Positions 14,532 through 29,929 of a stretch of 64,000 bases of DNA are shown here, piece by piece. This stretch comes from Xanthostigma xanthostigma (lineage: Eukaryota; Arthropoda; Insecta; Raphidioptera; Raphidiidae). Position numbers and translations under genes: made by a program. The number at the start of each line of letters is the position of its first letter. Within the stretch, counting starts at the first letter, position 1. Location of the stretch: NCBI GenBank assembly GCA_963575645.1, contig OY754470.1:31974501-32038500 (forward strand), given 5' to 3'. The notes beneath the pieces were generated by a model that saw only the letters and a program-made list of their open reading frames with translations, made no database searches and had not been told where the DNA came from.

Positions 14532-17500
14532 CCTAATTGTATAAAGCATGTAAAAACTGCTTGTCAGCTTTCGAATAATGGTTAATATGCAGTTTGCATT
14601 TTCTTATGAGAGAATGATCCAAACCTGAATGTTATAGTGTAAATAGACTTACCTTCTCGAAATAAAGCAATTTTGCCTATAAGGACTCATTTGCCCCTAA
14701 TTGTCATAAAGCATGTAAAAACTGCTTGTATGCGTTAATATAATAGCTAATATGCAGATTGCATTTTCTTATGAGAGAATGATCCAAAACTGAATGTTAT
14801 AGTGTAAATAGACTTACCTTTGTAAAATAAAGCAATTTTGCCTATAAGGACTCATTTGCACGCAATTGTCGTGAAGCATGTAAAAACTGCTTGTCTGCGT
14901 TAAAATAATGGTTAATATGCAGTTTGCATTTTCTTATGAGAGAATGATCCAAACCTGAATGTTATAGTGAAAGTAGACTTACCTTTGTGAAATAGAACAA
15001 TTTTGCGTTTAAGGACTTATTTGCACCTAATTGTCGTAAATCATGTAAAAACTGCTTGACTGCGTAAAAATGATAGTCAATATTCAGTTTGCATTTTCTT
15101 ATGAGAGAATGATCCAAACCTGAATGTTATAGTGTAAATATACTTACCCTCATGAAATAATGCAATTTTGCCTATAAGGACTCATTTGCACCTAATTGTC
15201 ATAAAGCATGTAAAAACTGCTTGTATGCGTTAAAATAATAGTTAATATGCAGTTTGCATTCACTTGTGAGAGAATGATCCAAACCTAAATGTTATAGTGT
15301 AAGTAAACTAACCTTTGTGAAATAAAGCAATTTTGCCTATAAGGACTCATTTGCACCTAATAGTCGTAAAGCATGTAAAAACTGCGTGTCTGCGTTAAAA
15401 TAATGGTTAATATGCAGTTTGCATTTTCTTATGAGAGAATAATCCAAACCTGAATGTTATAGTGTAAATAGACTAACCTTCATGAAATAAAGCAATTTTG
15501 CCTATAAGGACCTATTTGCCCCTAATTGTCATAAAGCATGTAAAGACTGCTTGTATGCGTTAAAATAATGGTTAATATGCAGTTTGCATTTTCTTATGAG
15601 AGAATGATCCAAACCTGAATGTTATAGTGTAAATAGACTAACCCTCATGAAATAAAGCAATTTTGCCTATAAGGACTCATTTGCACCTAATTGTCATATA
15701 GCTTGTAAAAACTGCTTGTATGCGTTAAAATAATAGTTAATATGCAGTTTGCATTTTCTTATGAGAGAATGATCCAAACCTGAATGTTATAGTTTAGTTA
15801 AACTTACCTTTGTAAAATAAAGCAATTTTGCCTATAAGGACTCATTCTTACCTAATTGTCGTAAAGCATGTAAAAACTGCTTGTCTGCGTTTAAATAATG
15901 GTTAATATGCAGTTTGCATTTTCTTATGAGAGAATGATCCAAACCTGAATGTTATAGTGAAAGTAGACTTACCTTTGTGAAATATAACAATTTTGCTTTT
16001 AAGGACTTATTTGCACCTAATTGTCGTAAACCATGTAAAAACTGCTTGTCTGCGTGAAAATGATAGTCAATATTCAGTTTGCATTTTCTTATGAGAGAAT
16101 GATCCAAACCTAAATGTTATAGTGTAAATAGATTTACCCTCATGAAATAAAGCAATTTTGCCTATAAGGACTCATTTGCACCTAATTGTCATAAAGCATG
16201 TAAAAACTGCTTGTCTGCGTGAAAATGATAGTAAATATGCAGTTTGCATTTTCTTATGATAGAATGATCCAAACCTGAATGTTATAGTGTAAATAGACTT
16301 ACCCTAATGAAATAAAACAACTTTGCCTATAATGACTCATTTGCACCTAATTGTCATAAAGCATGTAAAAACTACTTGTCTGCGTTAAAATAATGGTTAA
16401 TATGCAGTTTGCATTTTCTTATGAGAGAATGATCCAAACCTGAATGTTATAGTGAAAGTAGACTTACCTTTGTGAAATAAAACAATTTTGCCTTTAAAGA
16501 CTTATTTGCACCTAATTGTCGTAAACCATGTAAAAACTGCTTGTCTGCGTGAAAATGATAGTCAATATTCAGTTTGCATTTTCTTATGAGAGAATGATCT
16601 AAACCTAAATGTTATAGTGTAAATAGATTTACCCTCATGAAATAAAGCAATTTTGCCTATAAGGACTCATTTGCACCTAATTGTCGTAAACCATGTAAAA
16701 ACTGCTTGTCTGCGTGAAAATGATAGTCAATATTCAGTTTGCATTTTCTTATGAGAGAATGATCCAAACCTAAATGTTATAGTGTAAATAGATTTACCCT
16801 CATGAAATAAAGCAATTTTGCCTAAAAGGACTCATTTGCACCTAATTGTCATATAGCTTGTAAAAACTGCTTGTATGCGTTAAAATAATAGTTAATATGC
16901 AGTTTGCATTTTCTTATGAGAGAATGATCCAAACCTGAATGTTATAGTTTAGTTAAACTTACCTTTGTAAAATAAAGCAATTTTGCCTATAAGGACTCAT
17001 TTGCACGCAATTGTCGTGAAGCTTGTAAAAACTGCTTGTCTGCGTGAAAATGATAGTAAATATGCAGTTTGCATTTTCCTATGAGAGAATGATCCAAACC
17101 TAAATGTTATAGTGTAAATAGACTAACCCTCATGAAATAAAACAATTTTGCCTATAAGGACTCATTTGCACCTAATTGTCGTAAAGCATGTAAAAACTGC
17201 TTGTCTGCGTTAAAATAATGGTTAATATGCAGTTTGCATTTTCTTATGAGAGAATGATCCAAACCTGAATGTTATAGTGAAAGTAGACTTACCTTTGTGA
17301 AATAAAACAGTTTTGCCTTTAAGGACTTATTTGCACCTAATTGTCGTAAACCATGTAAAAACTGCTTGTCTGCGTAAAAATGATAGTCAATATTCAGTTT
17401 GCATATTCTTATGAGAGAATGATCCAAACCTGAATGTTATAGTGTAAATAGACTTACCCTCATGAAATAAAGCAATTTTGCCTATAAGGACTAATTTGCA

Positions 17501-20500
17501 CCTAATTGTCATAAAGCATGTAAAAACTGCTTGTCTGTGTGAAAATAATAGTAAATATGCAGTTTGCATTTTCTTATGAGAGAATGATCCAAACCTGTAT
17601 GTTATAGTGTAATTTAATAGACTTACCCTCATGAAATAAAGCAATTTAGCCTATAAAGACTCATTTGCACCTAATTGTCGTAAAGCATGTAAAAACTGCT
17701 TGTCTGCGTTTAAGTAATAGTTAATATGCAGTTTGCATTTTCTTATGAGAGAAAGATCCAAACCTGAATGTTATAGTGTAAATAGACTAACCTTCATGAA
17801 ATAAAGCAATTTTGCCTATAAGGACCCAATTGTCCCTAATTGTCATAAAGATTGTAAAAACTGCTTGTATGCGTTAAAATAATGGTTAATATGCAGTTTG
17901 CATTTTCTTATGAGAGAATGATCCAAACCTGAATGTTATAGTGTAAATAGACTTACCCTCATGAAATAAAGCAATTTTTCCTATAATGACTCATTTGCAC
18001 CTAATTGTCATAAAGCATGTAAAAACTGCTTGTATGCGTTAAAATAATGGTTAATATGCAGTTTGCATTTTCTTATGAGAGAATGATCCAATCCTGAATG
18101 TTATAGTGTAAATAGACTTACCCTCATGAAATAAAACACTTTGGCCTATAAGGACTTATTTGCCCCTAATTGTCATAAAGCTTGTAAAGACTGCTTGTAT
18201 GCGTTAAAATAATGGTTAATATGCAGTTTGCATTTTCTTATGAGAGAATGATCCAAACCTGAATGTTATAGTGTAAATAGACTAACCCTCATGAAATAAA
18301 GCAATTTTGCCTATAAGGACTCATTTGCACCTAATTGTCATATAGCTTGTAAAAACTGCTTGTATGCGTTAAAATAATAGTTAATATGCAGTTTGCATTT
18401 TCTTATGAGAGAATGATCCAAACCTGAATGTTATAGTTTAGTTAAACTTACCTTTGTAAAATAAAGCAATTTTGCCTATAAGGACTCATTTGCACCTAAT
18501 TGTCGTAAAGCATGTAAAAACTGCTTGTCTGCGTTAAAATAATGGTTAATATGCAGTTTGCATTTTCTTATGAGAGAATGATCCAAACCTGAATGTTATA
18601 GTGTAAATAGATTTACCCTCATAAAATAAAGCAGTTTTGCCTATAAGGACTCATTTGCACCTAATTGTCATAAAGCATGTAAAAACTGCTTGTCTGCGTG
18701 AAAATGATAGTAAATATGCAGTTTGCATTTTCTTATGAGAGAAAGATCCAAACCTGAATGTTATAGTGTAAATAGACTTACCTTCATAAAATAAAGCAAT
18801 TTTGCCTATAAGGACCCATTTGCCCCTAATTGTCATAAAGCATGTAAAAACTGCTTGTATGCGTTAAAATAATGATTAATATGCAGTTTGCATTTTCTTA
18901 TGAGAGAATGATCCAAACCTGAATATTATAGTGTAAATAGACTTACCCTAATGAAATAAAGCAATTTTGCCTATATAGACTCATTTGCACCTAATTGTCA
19001 TAAAGCATGTAAAAACTGCTTGTATGCGTTAAAATAATGGTTAATATGCAGTTTGCATTTTCTTATGAGAGAATGATCCAAACCTGAATGTTATAGTGTA
19101 AATAGACTAACCTTTGTAAAATAAAGCAATTTTGCCTATAAGGACTCATTTGCACGCAATTGTCGTGAAGCATGTAAAAACTGCTTCTCTGCGTGAAAAT
19201 GATAGTAAATATGCAGTTTGCATTTTCTTATGAGAGAATGATCCAAACCTGAATGTTATAGTGTATATAGACTTACCCTCGTGAAATAAAGCAATTTTGC
19301 CTATAAAGACTCATTTGCACCTAATTGTCGTAAAGCATGTAAAACTGCTTGTCTGCGTTTAAATAATGGTTAATATGCAGTTTGCATTTTCTTATGAGAG
19401 AAAGATCCAAACCTGAATGTTATAGTGTAAATAAACTTACCTTCATGAAATAAAGCAATTTTGCCTATAAGGACCCATTTGCCCCTAATTGTCATAAAGC
19501 ATGTAAAAACTGCTTGTATGCGTTAAAATAATGGTTAATATGCAGTTTGCATTGTCTTATGAGAGAATGATCCAAACCTGAATATTATAGTGTAAATAGA
19601 CTTACCCTAATGAAATAAAGCAATTTTGCCTATAAGGACTTATTTGCACCTAATTGTCATAAAGCATGTAAAAACTGCTTGTATGCGTTAAAATAATGGT
19701 TAATATGCAGTTTGCATTTTCTTATGAGAGAATGATCCAAACCTGAATGTTATAGTGTAAATAGACTAACCTTTGTAAAATAAAGCAATTTTGCCTATAA
19801 GGACTCATTTGCACGCAATTGTCGTGAAGCATGTAAAAACTGCTTGTCTGCGTGAAAATGACAGTAAATATGAAGTTTGCATTTTCTTATGAGAGAATGA
19901 TCCAAACCTAAATGTTATAGTGTAAATAGACTAACCCTCATAAAATAAAACAATTTTGCCTATAAGGACTCATTTGCACCTAATTGTCGTAAAGCATGTA
20001 AAAACTGCTTGTCTGCGTTAAAATAATTGTTAATATGCAGTTTGCATTTTCTTATAAGAGAATGATCCAAATCTGAATGTTATAGTGAAAGTAGACTTAC
20101 CTTTGTGAAATAAAACAGTTTTGCCTTTAAGGACTTATTTGCACCTAATTGTCGTAAACCATGTAAAAACTGCTTGTCTGCGTAAAAATGATAGTCAATA
20201 TTCAGTTTGCGTTTTCTTATGAGAGAATGATCCAAACCTGAATGTTATAGTGTAAATAGACTTACCCTGATAAAATAAAGCAATTTTGCCTATAAGGACT
20301 AATTTGCACCTAATTGTCATAAAGCATGTAAAAACTGCTTGTCTGCGTGAAAATGATAGTAAATATGCAGTTTGCATTTTCTTATGAGAGAATGATCCAA
20401 ACCTAAATGTTATAGTGTAATTTAATAGACTTACACTCATAAAATAAAGCAATTTAGCCTATAAAGACTCATTTGCACCTAATTGTCGTAAAGATTGTAA

Positions 20501-23500
20501 AAACTGCTTGTATGCGTTAAAATAATGGTTAATATGCAGTTTGCATTTTCTTATGAGAGAAAGATCCAAACCTGAATGTTATAGTGTAAATAGACTAACC
20601 TTCATGAAATAAAGCAATTTTGCCTATAAGGACCCATTTGCCCCTAATTGTCATAAAGATTGTAAAAACTGCTTGTATGCGTTAAAATAATGGTTAATAT
20701 GCAGTTTGCATTTTCTTATGAGAGAATGATCAAACCTGAATGTTATAGTGTAAATAGACTTACCCTCATGAAATAAAGCACTTTTGCCTATAAGGACTCA
20801 TTTGCACGCAATTGTCGTGAAGCATGTAAAAACTGCTTTTCTGCGTTAAAATAATGGTTAATATGCAGTTTGCATTTTCTTATGAGAGAATGATCCAAAC
20901 CTGAATGTTATAGTGAAAGTAGACTTACCTTTGTGAAATAAACCAATTTTGCCTTTAGGACTTATTTCCACCTAATTGTCGTAAAACATGTGAAAACTGT
21001 TCGTCTGCGTGAAAATGATAGTAAATATGCAGTTTGCATTTTCTTATGAGAGAATGATCCAATCCTGAATGTTATAGTGTAAATAGACTTACCCTCATGA
21101 AATAAAACACTTTGGCCTATAAGGACTCATTTGCACCTAATTGTCGTAAAGCATGTAAAAACTGCTTGTCAGCGTTAAAATAATGGTTAATATGCAGTTT
21201 GCATTTTCTTATGAGAGAATAATCCAAACCTGAATGTTATAGTGTAAATAGACTAACCTTCATGAAATAAAGCAATTTTGCCTATAAGGACCCATTTGCC
21301 CTTAATTGTCATAAAGCATGTAAAGACTGCTTGTATGCGTTAAAATAATGGTTAATATGCAGTTTGCATTTTCTTATGAGAGAATGATCCAAACCTGAAT
21401 GTTATAGTGTAAATAGACTAACCCTCATGAAATAAAGCAATTTTGCCTATAAGGACTCATTTGCACCTAATTGTCATATAGCTTGTAAAAACTGCTTGTA
21501 TGCGTTAAAATAATAGTTAATATGCAGTTTGCATTTTCTTATGAGAGAATGATCCAAACCTGAATGTTATAGTTTAGTTAAACTTACATTTGTAAAATAA
21601 AGCAATTTTGCCTATAAGGACTCATTTGCACCTAATTGTCGTAAAGCATGTAAAAACTGCTTGTTTGCGTTAAAATAATGGTTAATATGCAGTTTGCATT
21701 TTCTTATGAAAGAATGATCCAAACCTGAATGTTATAGTGTAAATAGACTTACCTTCATGAAATAAAGCAATTTTGCCTATAAGGACCCATTTGCCCCTAA
21801 TTGTCATAAAGCATGTAAAAACTGCTTGTATGCGTTAAAATAATGGTTAATATGCAGTTTGCATTTTCTTATGAGAGAATGATCCAAACCTGAATATTAT
21901 AGTGTAAATAGACTTACCCTAATGAAATAAAGCAATTTTGCCTATAAGGACTTATTTGCACCTAATTGTCATAAAGCATGTAAAAACTGCTTGTATGCGT
22001 TAAAATAATGGTTAATATGCAGTTTGCATTTTCTTATGAGAGAATGATCCAAACCTGAATGTTATAGTGTAAATAGACTAACCTTTGTAAAATAAAGCAA
22101 TTTTGCCTATAAGGACTCATTTGCACGCAATTGTCGTGAAGCATGTAAAAACTGCTTGTCTGCGTGAAAATGATAGTAAATATGCAGTTTGCATTTTCTT
22201 ATGAGAGAATGATCCAAACCTAAATGTTATAGTGTAAATAGACTAACCCTCATGAAATAAATCAATTTTGCCTATAAGGACTCATTTGCACCTAATTGTC
22301 GTAAAGCATGTAAAAACTGCTTGTCTGCGTTAAAATAATGGTTAATATGCAGTTTGCATTTTCTTATGAGAGAATGATCCAAACCTGAATGTTATAGTGA
22401 AAGTAGACTTACCTTTGTGAAATAAAACAGTTTTGCCTTTAAGGACTTATTTGCACCTAATTGTCGTAAACCATGTAAAAACTGCTTGTCTGCGTAAAAA
22501 TGATATTCAATATTCAGTTTGCATTTTCTTATGAGAGAATGATCCAAACCTGAATGTTATAGTGTAAATAGACTTACCCTCTTGAAATAAAGCAATTTTG
22601 CCTATAAGGACTCATTTGCACCTAATTGTCATAAATCATTTAAGAACTGCTTGTCTGCGTGAAAATGATAGTAAATATGCAGTTTGCATTTTCTTATGAT
22701 AGAATGATCTAAACCTGAATGTTATAGTGTATATAGACTTACCCTCGTGAAATAAAGCAATTTTGCCTATAAAGACTCATTTGCACCTAATTGTCGTAAA
22801 GCATGTAAAACTGCTTGTCTGCGTTTAAATAATGGTTAATATGCAGTTTGCATTTTCTTATGAGAGAAAGATCCAAACCTGAATGTTATAGTGTAAATAA
22901 ACTTACCTTCATGAAATAAAGCAATTTTGCCAATAAGGACCCATTTGCCCCTAATTGTCATAAAGCATGTAAAAACTGCTTGTATGCGTTAAAATAATGG
23001 TTAATATGCAGTTTGCATTTTCTTATGAGAGAATGATCCAAACCTGAATATTATAGTGTAAATAGACTTACCCTAATGAAATAAAGCATTTTTGCCTATA
23101 AGGACTTATTTGCACCTAATTGTCATAAAGCATGTAAAAACTGCTTGTATGCGTTAAAATAATGGTTAATATGCAGTTTGCATTTTCTTATGAGAGAATG
23201 ATCCAAACCTGAATGTTATAGTGTAAATAGACTAACCTTTGTAAAATAAAGCAATTTTGCCTATAAGGACTCATTTGCACGCAATTGTCGTGAAGCATGT
23301 AAAAACTGCTTGTCTGCGTGAAAATGATAGTAAATATGAAGTTTGCATTTACTTATGAGAGAATGATCCAAACCTAAATGTTATAGTGTAAATAGACTAA
23401 CCCTCATAAAATAAAACAATTTTGCCTATAAGGACTCATTTGCACCTAATTGTCGTAAAGCATGTAAAAACTGCTTGTCTGCGTTAAAATAATTGTTAAT

Positions 23501-26500
23501 ATGCAGTTTGCATTTTCTTATAAGAGAATGATCCAAATCTGAATGTTATAGTGAAAGTAGACTTACCTTTGTGAAATAAAACAGTTTTGCCTTTAAGGAC
23601 TTATTTGCACCTAATTGTCGTAAACCATGTAAAAACTGCTTGTCTGCGTAAAAATGATAGTCAATATTCAGTTTGCGTTTTCTTATGAGAGAATGATCCA
23701 AACCTGAATGTTATAGTGTAAATAGACTTACCCTGATAAAATAAAGCAATTTTGCCTATAAGGACTAATTTGCACCTAATTGTCATAAAGCATGTAAAAA
23801 CTGCTTGTCTGCGTGAAAATGATAGTAAATATGCAGTTTGCATTTTCTTATGAGAGAATGATCCAAACCTGAATGTTATAGTGTAATTTAATAGACTTAC
23901 ACTCATGAAATAAAGCAATTTTGCCTATAAGGACCCATTTGCCCCTAATTGTCATAAAGATTGTAAAAACTGCTTGTATGCGTTAAAATAATGGTTAATA
24001 TGCAGTTTGCATTTTCTTATGAGAGAATGATCAAACCTGAATGTTATAGTGTAAATAGACTTACCCTCATGAAATAAAGCACTTTTGCCTATAAGGACTC
24101 ATTTGCACGCAATTGTCGTGAAGCATGTAAAAACTGCTTTTCTGCGTTAAAATAATGGTTAATATGCAGTTTGCATTTTCTTATGAGAGAATGATCCAAA
24201 CCTGAATGTTATAGTGAAAGTAGACTTACCTTTGTGAAATAAACCAATTTTGCCTTTAGGACTTATTTCCACCTAATTGTCGTAAAACATGTGAAAACTG
24301 TTCGTCTGCGTGAAAATGATAGTAAATATGCAGTTTGCATTTTCTTATGAGAGAATGATCCAATCCTGAATGTTATAGTGTAAATAGACTTACCCTCATG
24401 AAATAAAACACTTTGGCCTATAAGGACTCATTTGCACCTAATTGTCGTAAAGCATGTAAAAACTGCTTGTCAGCGTTAAAATAATGGTTAATATGCAGTT
24501 TGCATTTTCTTATGAGAGAATAATCAAAACCTGAATGTTATAGTGTAAATAGACTAACCTTCATGAAATAAAGCAATTTTGCCTATAAGGACCCATTTGC
24601 CCTTAATTGTCATAAAGCATGTAAAGACTGCTTGTATGCGTTAAAATAATGGTTAATATGCAGTTTGCATTTTCTTATGAGAGAATGATCCAAACCTGAA
24701 TGTTATAGTGTAAATAGACTAACCCTCATGAAATAAAGCAATTTTGCCTATAAGGACTCATTTGCACCTAATTGTCATATAGCTTGTAAAAACTGCTTGT
24801 ATGCGTTAAAATAATAGTTAATATGCAGTTTGCATTTTCTTATGAGAGAATGATCCAAACCTGAATGTTATAGTTTAGTTAAACTTACATTTGTAAAATA
24901 AAGCAATTTTGCCTATAAGGACTCATTTGCACCTAATTGTCGTAAAGCATGTAAAAACTGCTTGTTTGCGTTAAAATAATGGTTAATATGCAGTTTGCAT
25001 TTTCTTATGAGAGAATGATCCAAACCTGAATGTTATAGTGTAAATAGACTTACCTTCATGAAATAAAGCAATTTTGCCTATAAGGACCCATTTGCCCCTA
25101 ATTGTCATAAAGCATGTAAAAACTGTTGTATGCGTTAAAATAATGGTTAATATGCAGTTTGCATTTTCTTATGAGAGAATGATCCAAACCTGAATATTAT
25201 AGTGTAAATAGACTTACCCTAATGAAATAAAGCAATTTTGCCTATAAGGACTTATTAGCACCTAATTGTCATAAAGCATGTAAAAACTGCTTGTATGCGT
25301 TAAAATAATGGTTAATATGCAGTCTGCATTTTCTTATGAGAGAATGATCCAAACCTGAATGTTATAGTGTAAATAGACTTACCTTCATGAAATAAAGCAA
25401 TTTTGCCTATAAGGACCCATTTGCCCCTAATTGTCATAAAGCATGTAAAAACTGTTGTATGCGTTAAAATAATGGTTAATATGCAGTTTGCATTTTCTTA
25501 TGAGATAATGATCCAAACCTAAATATTATAGTGTAAATAGACTAACCCTCATGAAATAAATCAATTTTGCCTATAAGGACTCATTTGCACCTAATTGTCG
25601 TAAAGCATGTAAAAACTGCTTGTCTGCGTTAAAATAATGGTTAATATGCAGTTTGCATTTTCTTATGAGAGAATGATCCAAACCTGAATGTTATAGTGAA
25701 AGTAGACTTACCTTTGTGAAATAAAACAGTTTTGCCTTTAAGGACTTATTTGCACCTAATTGTCGTAAACCATGTAAAAACTGCTTGTCTGCGTAAAAAT
25801 GATATTCAATATTCAGTTTGCATTTTCTTATGAGAGAATGATCCAAACCTGAATGTTATAGTGTAAATAGACTTACCCTCTTGAAATAAAGCAATTTTGC
25901 CTATAAGGACTAATTTGCACCTAATTGTCATAAAGCATGTAAAAACTGCTTGTCTGCGTGAAAATGATAGTAAATATGCAGTTTGCATTTTCTTATGAGA
26001 GAATGATCCAAACCTGAATGTTATAGTGTAATTTAATAGACTTACACTCATGAAATAAAGCAATTTAGCCTATAAAGACTCATTTGCACCTAATTGTCGT
26101 AAAGCATGTAAAAACTGCTTGTCTGCGTTTAAATAATGGTTAATATGCAGTTTGCATTTTCTTATGAGAGAAAGATCCAAACCTGAATGTTATAGTGTAA
26201 ATAGACTAACCTTCATGAAATAAAGCAATTTTGCCTATAAGGACCTATTTGCCCCTAATTGTCATAAAGATTGTAAAAACTGCTTGTATGCGTTAAAATA
26301 ATGGTTAATATGCAGTTTGCATTTTCTTATGAGAGAATGATCCAAACCTGAATGTTATAGTGTAAATAGACTTACCCTCATGAAATAAAGCAATTTTTCC
26401 TATAATGACTCATTTGCACCTAATTGTCATAAAGCATGTAAAAACTGCTTGTATGCGTTAAAATAATGGTTAATATGCAGTTTGCATTTTCTTATGAAAG

Positions 26501-28896
26501 AATGATCAAACCTGAATGTTATAGTGTAAAAAGACTTACCCTCATGAAATAAAGCACTTTTGCCTATAAGGACTCATTTGCACGCAATTGTCGTGAAGCA
26601 TGTAAAAACTGCTTTTCTGCGTTAAAATAATGGTTAATATGCAGTTTGCATTTTCTTATGAGAGAATGATCCAAACCTGAATGTTATAGTGAAAGTAGAT
26701 TTACCTTTGTGAAATAAAACAATTTTGCCTTTAAGGACTTATTTCCACCTAATTGTCGTAAAACATGTGAAAACTGTTCGTCTGCGTGAAAATGATAGTA
26801 AATATGCAGTTTGCATTTTCTTATGAGAGAATGATCCAATCCTGAATGTTATAGTGTAAATAGACTTACCCTCATGAAATAAAACACTTTGGCCTATAAG
26901 GACTCATTTGCACCTAATTGTCGTAAAGCATGTAAAAACTGCTTGTCAGCGTTAAAATAATGGTTAATATGCAGTTTGCATTTTCTTATGAGAGAATAAT
27001 CCAAACCTGAATGTTATAGTGTAAATAGACTAACCTTCATGAAATAAAGCAATTTTGCCTATAAGGACCCATTTGCCCCTAATTGTCATAAAGCATGTAA
27101 AGACTGCTTGTATGCGTTAAAATAATGGTTAATATGCAGTTTGCATTTTCTTATGAGAGAATGATCCAAACATAAATGTTATAGTGTAAATAGACTAACC
27201 CTCATGAAATAAAACAATTTTGCCTATAAGGACTCATTTGCACCTAATTGTCGTAAAGCATGTAAAAACTGCTTGTCTGCGTTAAAATAATGGTTAATAT
27301 GCAGTTTGCATTTTCTTATGAGAGAATGATCCAAACCTGAATGTTATTGTGTAAATAGACTTACCCTCATGAAATAAAGCAATTTTGCCTATAAGGACTC
27401 ATTTGCACCTAATTGTCGTAAACCATGTAAAAACTGCTTGTCTGCGTAAAAATGATAGTCAATATTCAGTTTGCATTTTCTTATGAGACAATGATCCAAA
27501 CCTGAATGTTATAGTGTAAATAGACTTACCCTCATGAAATAAAGCAATTTTGCCTATAAGGACTAATTTGCAACCTAATTGTCATAAAGCATGTAAAAAC
27601 TGCTTGTCTGCGTGAAAATGATAGTAAATATGCAGTTTGCATTTTCTTATGAGAGAATAATCTAAACCTGAATGTAATAGTGTAAATAGACTTACCCTCA
27701 TGAAATAAAGCAATTTTGCCTATAAGGACTAATTTGCACCTAATTGTCATAAAGCATGTAATAACTGTTCGTCTGCGTGAAAATGATAGTAAATATGCAG
27801 TTTGAATTTTCTTATGAGAGAATGATCCAATCCTGAATGTTATAGTGTAAATAGACTTACCCTCGTGAAATAAAACACTTTGGCCTATAAGGACTCATTT
27901 GCACCTAATTGTCGTAAAGCATGTAAAAACTGCTTGTCAGCGTTAAAATAATGGTTAATATGCAGTTTGCATTTTCTTATGAGAGAATAATCCAAACCTG
28001 AATGTTATAGTGTAAATAGACTAACCTTCATGAAATTAAGCAATTTTGCCTATAAGGACCCATTTGCCCCTAATTGTCATAAAGCATGTAAAGACTGCTT
28101 GTATGCGTTAAAATAATGGTTAATATGCAGTTTGCATTTTCTTATGAGAGAATGATCCAAACCTGAATGTTATAGTGTAAATAGACTAACCCTCATGAAA
28201 TAAAGCAATTTTGCCTATAAGGACTCATTTGCACCTAATTGTCATATAGCTTGTAAAAACTGCTTGTATGCGTTAAAATAATAGTTAATATGCAGATTGC
28301 ATTTTCTTATGAGAGAATGATCCAAACCTGAATGTTATAGTTTAGTTAAACTTACCTTTGTAAAATAAAGCAATTTTGCCTATAAGGACTCATTTGCACC
28401 TAATTGTCGTAAAGCATGTAAAAACTGCTTGTTTGCGTTAAAATAATGGTTAATATGCAGTTTGCATTTTCTTATGAGAGAATGATCCAAACCTGAATAT
28501 TATAGTGAAAGTAGACTTACCTTTGTGAAATAAAACAATTTTGCCTTTAAGGACTTATTTGCACCTAATTGTCGCAAACCATGTAAAAACTGCTTGTCTG
28601 CGTGAAAATGATAGTCAATATTCAGTTTGCATTTTCTTATGAGAGAATGATCCAAACCTGAATGTTATAGTGTAAATAGACTTACCCTCATGAAATAAAG
28701 CAATTTTGCCTATAAGGACTAATTTGCACCTAATTGTCATAAAGCATGTAAAAACTGCTTGTCTGCGTGAAAATGATAGTAAATATGCAGTTTGCGTTTT
28801 CTTATGAGAGAATGATCCAAACCTGAATGTTATAGTGTAATTTAATAGACTTACACTCATGAAATAAAGCAATATAGCCTATAAAGACTCATTTGC
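14532..28896 (+). repeat. 14,531-bp higher-order repeat, copy 2 (lacks the last monomer)
   Basis: This copy matches 1-14,365 at an unchanging offset of 14,531, so there is no net insertion or deletion across about 14.4 kb. Substitutions I noticed are 3302 C to 17,833 T, 5233 A to 19,764 G and 7401 A to 21,932 G. The match stops at 28,896, inside the CATTTGC(A/C)CCTAATTG segment, where the array switches to a different succession of monomers. Confidence 0.92.
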
Positions 28897-29929
28897 ACCT
28901 AATTGTCGTAAAGCATGTAAAAACTGCTTGTCTGCGTTTAAATAATGGTTAATATGCAGTTTGCATTTTCTTATGAGAGAAAGATCCAAACCTGAATGTT
29001 ATAGTGTAAATAGACTAACCTTCATGAAATAAAGCAATTTTGCCTATAAGGACTCATTTGCACCTAATTGTCGTAAAGCATGTAAAAACTGCTTGTTTGC
29101 GTTAAAATAATGGTTAATATGCAGTTTGCATTTTCTTATGAGAGAATGATCCAAACCTGAATGTTATAGTGAAAGTAGACTTACCTTTGTGAAATAAAAC
29201 AATTTTGCCTTTAAGGACTTATTTGCACCTAATTGTCGCAAACCATGTAAAAACTGCTTGTCTGCGTGAAAATGATAGTCAATATTCAGTTTGCATTTTC
29301 TTATGAGAGAATGATCCAAACCTAAATGTTATAGTGTAAATAGATTTACCCTCATGAAGAAAAGCAATTTTGCCTATAAGGACTCATTTGCACCTAATTG
29401 TCATAAAGCATGTAAAAACTGCTTGTCTGCGTGAAAATGATAGTAAATATGCAGTTTGCATTTTCTTATGATAGAATGATCCAAACCTGAATGTTATAGT
29501 GTAAATAGACTTACCCTCGTGAAATAAAGCAATTTTGCCTATAAAGACTCATTTGCACCTAATTGTCGTAAAGCATGTAAAAACTGCTTGTCTGCGTTTA
29601 AATAATGGTTAATATGCAGTTTGCATTTTCTTATGAGAGAAAGATCCAAACCTGAATGTAATAGTGTAAATAGACTTACCTTCATGAAATAAAGCAATTT
29701 TGCCTATAAGGACCCATTTGCCCCTATTTGTCATAAAGCATGTAAAAACTGCTTGTATGCGTTAAAATAATGGTTAATATGCAGTTTGCATTTTCTTATG
29801 AGAGAAAGATCCAAACCTGAATGTTATAGTGTAAATAGACTAACCTTCATGAAATAAAGCAATTTTGCCTATAAGGACCCATTTGCCCCTAATTGTCATA
29901 AAGATTGTAAAAACTGCTTGTATGCGTTA
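28897..29929 (+). repeat. Transition monomers between two higher-order repeat families
   Basis: About six monomers of the standard satellite follow the end of 14.5-kb copy 2. Their classes (the AAAGATCC variant, the CTTTAAGGACTTATTT class, the TATGATAGAATG variant) are also found in the 14.5-kb unit but stand here in a different order. Nothing but satellite is present. Confidence 0.8.
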
